DNA from: Opitutales bacterium UBA7389
Lineage (GTDB): Bacteria; Verrucomicrobiota; Verrucomicrobiia; Opitutales; Opitutaceae
Direction of reading: 5' to 3'
Assembly (NCBI GenBank): GCA_002474325.1
Contig: DKNL01000221.1
Coordinates: 1 to 9,651 of the forward strand
DNA length: 9,651 nt
Shown piece by piece: positions 6,526 through 9,651 of this stretch. A program made the position numbers and the translations under genes. The notes beneath the pieces were generated by a model. It had not been told where the DNA came from. It did no database searches and saw only the letters and a list, made by a program, of their open reading frames with translations. Within the stretch, counting starts at the first letter, position 1; every line of letters begins with the position of its first letter.

Positions 6526-7437
6526 TCACGATGAAATGCCCGGAGTTTCCGTCAACCCTATATCCGAAATAGTGGTTTCTTGGAAAAATGCGCTTTCGCC
6601 CCAGCATTCGCGGGTAATTTCCCGGATTTGACCGAAGGAGTCCGCCTGACCAATGGCAAAACAAGCACTGCCACTGCCCGATAGCGAGCATTGGCAACCA
6701 GTTTCCCGGCGAATCCTGTCCATCACCAATGGAATAGATGGATATTTCTGGCCAACCACCGATTCGAAACTGTTTTGCATGAGGTCCGATAGTGGCAACT
6801 TACCATCACGCCAACCATCCAAACTCCTCTCCACCGCGCTCGGATTAGCATATTGGGAGATATCAGCAGCCAAAGCCTTGAAAGCCCATAAAGTCGATAT
6901 ACCGAAAGCGGGCTTAAATAGAGCGATCGGCGTTCCGTCGAGTATCCTTCGTTCGTCTTCATCCAAGGGCTCCAGCTTTTCGCCTCGTCCTCTCATCAGA
7001 ACGGGCTCGCCTTTTAGGAATAGCGGACAATCAGACCCCAACTCGGCCGCCAGTTCCAACAAAGCAATCTCATCATCGACTTTGAATAACGCGGCTAAGC
7101 CTTTAAGGGCTCCAACAGCATCGCTACTGCCCCCTCCCAATCCCGCCCCTATCGGAATGAACTTCTCGATTTCAATATCGATGCTGCCCTCCAGACCAAA
7201 CCGCTTGAGAAATAATTCTGTGGCCCGCCATGCGAGATTGTTAGGGCCATCGGTCAACTCCGCTCCTAATATCTTCAGGCTAATACCCATTTTATCCGTG
7301 CCTCGGTTCAATCGCAGTCTATCCCCATAGGCAAGCGGAGCCACCAAACTCACCATTTCGTGGTAGCAATCCTTTCGCTTTCCCGTAATGGCGAGTAGCC
7401 AGTTAATTTTAGCTGGACAGAACAATTCGATAGACAT
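6526..7437 (-). CDS. ispE: 4-diphosphocytidyl-2-C-methyl-D-erythritol kinase
   Basis: IspE is a GHMP-family kinase that phosphorylates the 2-hydroxyl of CDP-methylerythritol with ATP, the fourth step of the MEP isoprenoid pathway. With the ATG at 7437 the protein has 303 residues (E. coli 283). Motif 1 FCPAKINWLL carries K10, matching E. coli K10; the glycine-rich ATP loop PIGAGLGGGSSDA is at 95-107; the catalytic aspartate is probably D136 in LGSDCPLFL; motif 3 SLSGSGSACFA is at 251-261. The usual DGYHE reads DCYHE. An alternative ATG at 7506 adds 23 residues without family character but has AAGGGG eight bases upstream, so the start is uncertain; I chose 7437 because it aligns with the family N-terminus. 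It is first in a probable ispE-ptsI operon and divergent from pyrF. Confidence 0.94.
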   Translation of the reverse strand: MSIELFCPAKINWLLAITGKRKDCYHEMVSLVAPLAYGDRLRLNRGTDKMGISLKILGAELTDGPNNLAWRATELFLKRFGLEGSIDIEIEKFIPIGAGLGGGSSDAVGALKGLAALFKVDDEIALLELAAELGSDCPLFLKGEPVLMRGRGEKLEPLDEDERRILDGTPIALFKPAFGISTLWAFKALAADISQYANPSAVERSLDGWRDGKLPLSDLMQNSFESVVGQKYPSIPLVMDRIRRETGCQCSLSGSGSACFAIGQADSFGQIREITRECWGESAFFQETTISDIGLTETPGISS

Positions 7438-7668
7438 TGGAGAAACTTGGGCTTTCCAACGCTGAAGAGCCACCCGTATTGAGCAAGCCCTCAATCGCTG
7501 CTTCATGGCTTAAACCCCTTAATCAGCCGTCTTCCGACAAATACCGCTAACCTCTTCTAGTCTGATATTCGGGCAGTCCATGTTGGACTCGAGGGCAGCG
7601 GGACTCGATTCGACCTATTTGGCTTTGCCACCTAACCACTTACCCATCTTGATGGATTCAAATTGAAA
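7438..7668. promoter_or_regulatory. Divergent ispE / pyrF control region
   Basis: No full-size gene is visible here apart from the possible ispE extension (to 7506). The region holds a small perfect hairpin, GTCCA-TGT-TGGAC (7576-7588), and two copies of GGACTCGA (7585-7592 and 7601-7608), 16 bases apart start to start. No convincing -35/-10 pair could be assigned on either strand. The promoters for the ispE-ptsI and pyrF-methyltransferase-ispD units presumably lie here. Confidence 0.4.
7580..7666 (+). CDS. Possible 28-codon leader ORF upstream of pyrF
   Basis: An ATG at 7580 opens a 28-codon frame (begins MLDSRAAG, ends LMDSN) whose TGA stop at 7664-7666 is two bases before the pyrF ATG. 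That spacing would suit translational coupling. There is no clear Shine-Dalgarno, the product resembles nothing I know, and a frame of this size can occur by chance. Confidence 0.2.
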   Translation: MLDSRAAGLDSTYLALPPNHLPILMDSN

Positions 7669-8385
7669 ATGAGTACCGACAATAGAACCAAGCAATGCCA
7701 ATTGATTCTGGCTCTTGATCTCGAAGACCGCGAGTCAGCCATCAAACTTTTGCAGCGAGCGGGAAATGAACTGCAGTGGGTCAAGATTGGCCTGCAAATG
7801 TTCACGCGTTACGGGCCGGACTACGTCCGAGAAATTGCCGATCTTGGAAAACGAATCTTCCTGGATCTAAAGCTGCATGACATTCCAAACACGGTAGCCA
7901 AAGCCATAGAATCCATTAGCCAGCTGCCAGTCGACATGCTGACGATTCACACATGCGGGGGAAAGGAAATGATGAGCAACGCGGTCGCCTCCCAACAGCA
8001 GACTGCACCCCACCTAAAGCTTCTTGGAGTTACCGTTCTCACATCCATGGACGCGGCTTCCTTGAATGAGATTGGTCTAAGCCGAAGTCCCGACGAACAA
8101 GTGCTCTCGCTCGCCAGCCTCGCAGAAGAGAGCGGGATGAGTGGTCTGGTTTGCTCTACGCACGAGGTCGGAAAAATTCACGCGATCCACGGTGACGCTT
8201 TCGCTTTGGTAACGCCCGGAATACGACCGACTGGATCAGAAGCGGGAGATCAAAAGCGAGTCATGACCCCTTCTGAAGCTGCTCGAGTGGGAAGCGATTT
8301 TATCGTTGTCGGTCGCCCTATCTATCAAGCAGCCAATCCCAAAAAAGTCGTCAGTCGCATTCGCGACGAACTGCTTGTGTCGTGA
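7669..8385 (+). CDS. pyrF: Orotidine 5'-phosphate decarboxylase
   Basis: Decarboxylates OMP to UMP, the last step of de novo pyrimidine synthesis, in the cytoplasm. The 238-residue protein is a compact TIM barrel of normal length (E. coli 245). Visible: substrate-site aspartate in LILALDLED (D17), WVKIGLQMF with K39, the catalytic FLDLKLHDIPNTV giving the D66-x-K68-x-x-D71 triad, VTPGIRP (181-187), DQKRVMTP (194-201) and the phosphate-gripping VVGRPI with R216. The ATG at 7669 is used; an in-frame TTG at 7663 is two codons earlier. Only a weak GGA precedes it. The stop overlaps the GTG start of the downstream methyltransferase, so it is probably the first full gene of a three-gene unit with ispD. 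Confidence 0.96.
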   Translation: MSTDNRTKQCQLILALDLEDRESAIKLLQRAGNELQWVKIGLQMFTRYGPDYVREIADLGKRIFLDLKLHDIPNTVAKAIESISQLPVDMLTIHTCGGKEMMSNAVASQQQTAPHLKLLGVTVLTSMDAASLNEIGLSRSPDEQVLSLASLAEESGMSGLVCSTHEVGKIHAIHGDAFALVTPGIRPTGSEAGDQKRVMTPSEAARVGSDFIVVGRPIYQAANPKKVVSRIRDELLVS

Positions 8386-9170
8386 CACATCAAGACTTTG
8401 TTCCCAAGTTCCTGAAAGGCATCGGAGCTGAGATTGGAGCCTTCGAATCCCCGATTCCTGGAATCAAACCGATATACATAGACAAATTTAAGGAATTTGG
8501 CGGGAAACCGTGCAACGCGGACTACTACGGCGAGGTCACCAGTCTAGCCTTTCTAAATGAATCGCTCGACTACATCGTAGCCTCTCATGTACTTGAGCAC
8601 TCCGCCAATCCAATCGCCGCTCTCGCTGAATGGTACCGCGTCCTTAAGCCCGGAGGGATTGTTTACGCCGTTGTTCCCGATAAACGCTACACTTGGGATC
8701 GGGAGCGGCCCGATACACCTATGGAACACATGATCGAAGATTTTCGAAATGGCGTGACGGACTGCGATGCAACCCATATCGAAGATTTCGCTTACGGAAT
8801 TGATTGGGGCGATTTCGCAGCGATATCGGACAACCGTCTCATCGAAGAGCAGCGGCGGCAATACGCCGATTCTTGTAAGGAACAGGTAGCGCGTGGGGAG
8901 GAGATCAATATTCACTTTCACGTGTTTTCGCCTGGCAATTTCAAGTCCTTGATTCTCGATACCTCTCATATGGACACGATTCCTTATGATTGGGAAATCA
9001 AGGCTTTCCAAGAGCACTTCCCGGCTGAACACAGAAACGGAATTCTCGCTATTCTTGAAAAACGGTCGAAAAAGAAGTGGCGACATTGCATACCGACCAT
9101 TGTAAGAAAACTCCTAAGCCCGTCCTTTCCTTTGACGAAAACAGCAATTCCCTTCGAGACAGTTGGCTAA
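8382..9170 (+). CDS. Class I SAM-dependent methyltransferase, substrate unknown
   Basis: A 262-residue protein with a Methyltransf_11-type fold near its N-terminus: the SAM loop GAEIGAFE (15-22), acidic D34 in IYIDKF, motif SLDYIVASHVLEHSANP (61-77) and VLKPGGIVYAVVPD (87-100). The loop GAEIGAFESP differs from the usual E-x-G-x-G-x-G and resembles methyltransferases found in surface-polysaccharide clusters. The second half, with DWGDF and HFHVFSPGNF (178-187), probably carries the substrate site; the C-terminal tail (about 228-262) is basic then hydrophobic. The GTG start lies in GTGA, overlapping the pyrF stop by four bases, so it is likely translated by coupling. No glycosyltransferase is in view, so the acceptor (sugar, lipid or small molecule) cannot be named. 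Confidence 0.85.
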   Translation: MTHQDFVPKFLKGIGAEIGAFESPIPGIKPIYIDKFKEFGGKPCNADYYGEVTSLAFLNESLDYIVASHVLEHSANPIAALAEWYRVLKPGGIVYAVVPDKRYTWDRERPDTPMEHMIEDFRNGVTDCDATHIEDFAYGIDWGDFAAISDNRLIEEQRRQYADSCKEQVARGEEINIHFHVFSPGNFKSLILDTSHMDTIPYDWEIKAFQEHFPAEHRNGILAILEKRSKKKWRHCIPTIVRKLLSPSFPLTKTAIPFETVG

Positions 9171-9195
9171 CGATAGACAAGCTCCGGTAAATTCA

Positions 9196-9651
9196 GTGGC
9201 GGCTATCCTACTCGCAGGAGGCTCGGGAAGGCGGCTCGCTCAAGAAACTCAGGATAAGACGCTTCTTATGATTGGAGGGAGACCCGTCATACGGTATTCC
9301 CTGGAAGCCTTTAACCGTAGCGAATATGTTGAGACGGTAGTGATCGTTTTTAGAGATGAAGCCCAGCGTCAGGCAATCGTGGAAACCGTCCCAGATGGGT
9401 TAGCCTCATCACTGCTTTGGGCAAAAGGAGGAAAAGAGCGGCAGGACTCAGTCTGGGCTGGCTTGCAAGCGGTTCCTTGTCATACTGAGGTCGTCCTTAT
9501 ACATGATGCCGCTCGACCCATGATCGCCAGTCAAACCATGGACCAAGTTGTCTTAGCAGCTAGGAACGGGCAAGTCGCTTGTGTCGCTCGTCCCGTCACA
9601 GACACCATCAAAAAAGCAACGTATACAGATAATGGTTACGTTTTGAATAAA
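9196..9651 (+). CDS. ispD: 2-C-methyl-D-erythritol 4-phosphate cytidylyltransferase, 3' end outside the window
   Basis: IspD couples MEP with CTP to give CDP-methylerythritol and pyrophosphate, the third MEP step, feeding IspE. The first 152 codons are present (E. coli IspD has 236 residues). Visible: the nucleotide-binding AAILLAGGSGRRL (2-14), the conserved lysine in DKTLLMIGGRPV (K21), GGKERQDSVWAGL, VLIHDAARPMI and the PVTDTIKKA stretch, all in family order. The GTG at 9196 is used because it aligns with short IspD N-termini. A TTG at 9163 is in frame, would add 11 residues and overlap the methyltransferase gene by eight bases, and is a real alternative. The gene is 25 bases downstream of the methyltransferase and in the same direction, so probably in the same operon. 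Confidence 0.94.
   Translation, partial: MAAILLAGGSGRRLAQETQDKTLLMIGGRPVIRYSLEAFNRSEYVETVVIVFRDEAQRQAIVETVPDGLASSLLWAKGGKERQDSVWAGLQAVPCHTEVVLIHDAARPMIASQTMDQVVLAARNGQVACVARPVTDTIKKATYTDNGYVLNK

Noticed and set aside
6653..7330. 225-codon plus-strand ORF antisense to ispE
   Set aside because: It is opposite the GHMP kinase motifs; the serine/proline/asparagine-rich translation is a shadow.
8553..9086. 177-codon minus-strand ORF antisense to the methyltransferase gene
   Set aside because: The sense frame has clear SAM-binding motifs and an operon-like start; the antisense frame has none.

Overview
This window looks like chromosomal housekeeping DNA from a bacterium of the Planctomycetota-Verrucomicrobiota-Chlamydiota group, most likely Verrucomicrobiota (Opitutia-like). 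That placement is inference. It rests on the very long GreA-type protein (618 residues, with a large N-terminal extension like that of the long chlamydial GreA), the RsmB signature DVPCSNTGV, the MEP isoprenoid pathway, GC content near 50 percent, and mostly weak or absent Shine-Dalgarno sequences. No rRNA, tRNA, insertion sequence, phage gene or CRISPR array is visible.

Layout. Positions 1-434 hold no convincing gene but several good stem-loops. Minus-strand rsmB (16S rRNA m5C methyltransferase) ends at 435 and is divergent from a plus-strand greA-like gene starting at 1770. The greA-like gene ends at a clear intrinsic terminator (about 3650-3684). A monocistronic ArsR-type HTH/methyltransferase fusion follows (3723-4655) and converges on ptsI, whose minus-strand terminator overlaps the fusion gene's stop codon. 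ispE and ptsI form a probable minus-strand operon (7437 down to 4690). A divergent intergenic region (7438-7668) separates it from a plus-strand set: pyrF, a class I SAM methyltransferase whose GTG start overlaps the pyrF stop, and ispD, which runs off the right edge.

How the genes fit together. IspD and IspE catalyse consecutive steps of the MEP pathway (MEP to CDP-ME, then CDP-ME to CDP-ME-2-phosphate) and lie on either side of one divergent promoter region. IspD uses CTP, and PyrF makes the UMP from which CTP derives, so pyrF and ispD share a nucleotide link, although co-location may be chance. RsmB and the GreA-like protein act in ribosome maturation and transcript elongation. PtsI is enzyme I of the phosphotransferase system, here without a neighbouring HPr or sugar-specific component.

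I found no clear new multi-gene system. The items most worth a second look are the domain build of the GreA-like protein, the ArsR-methyltransferase fusion with its upstream repeat, the stem-loop-rich stretch at the left edge, and a small ORF directly upstream of pyrF.
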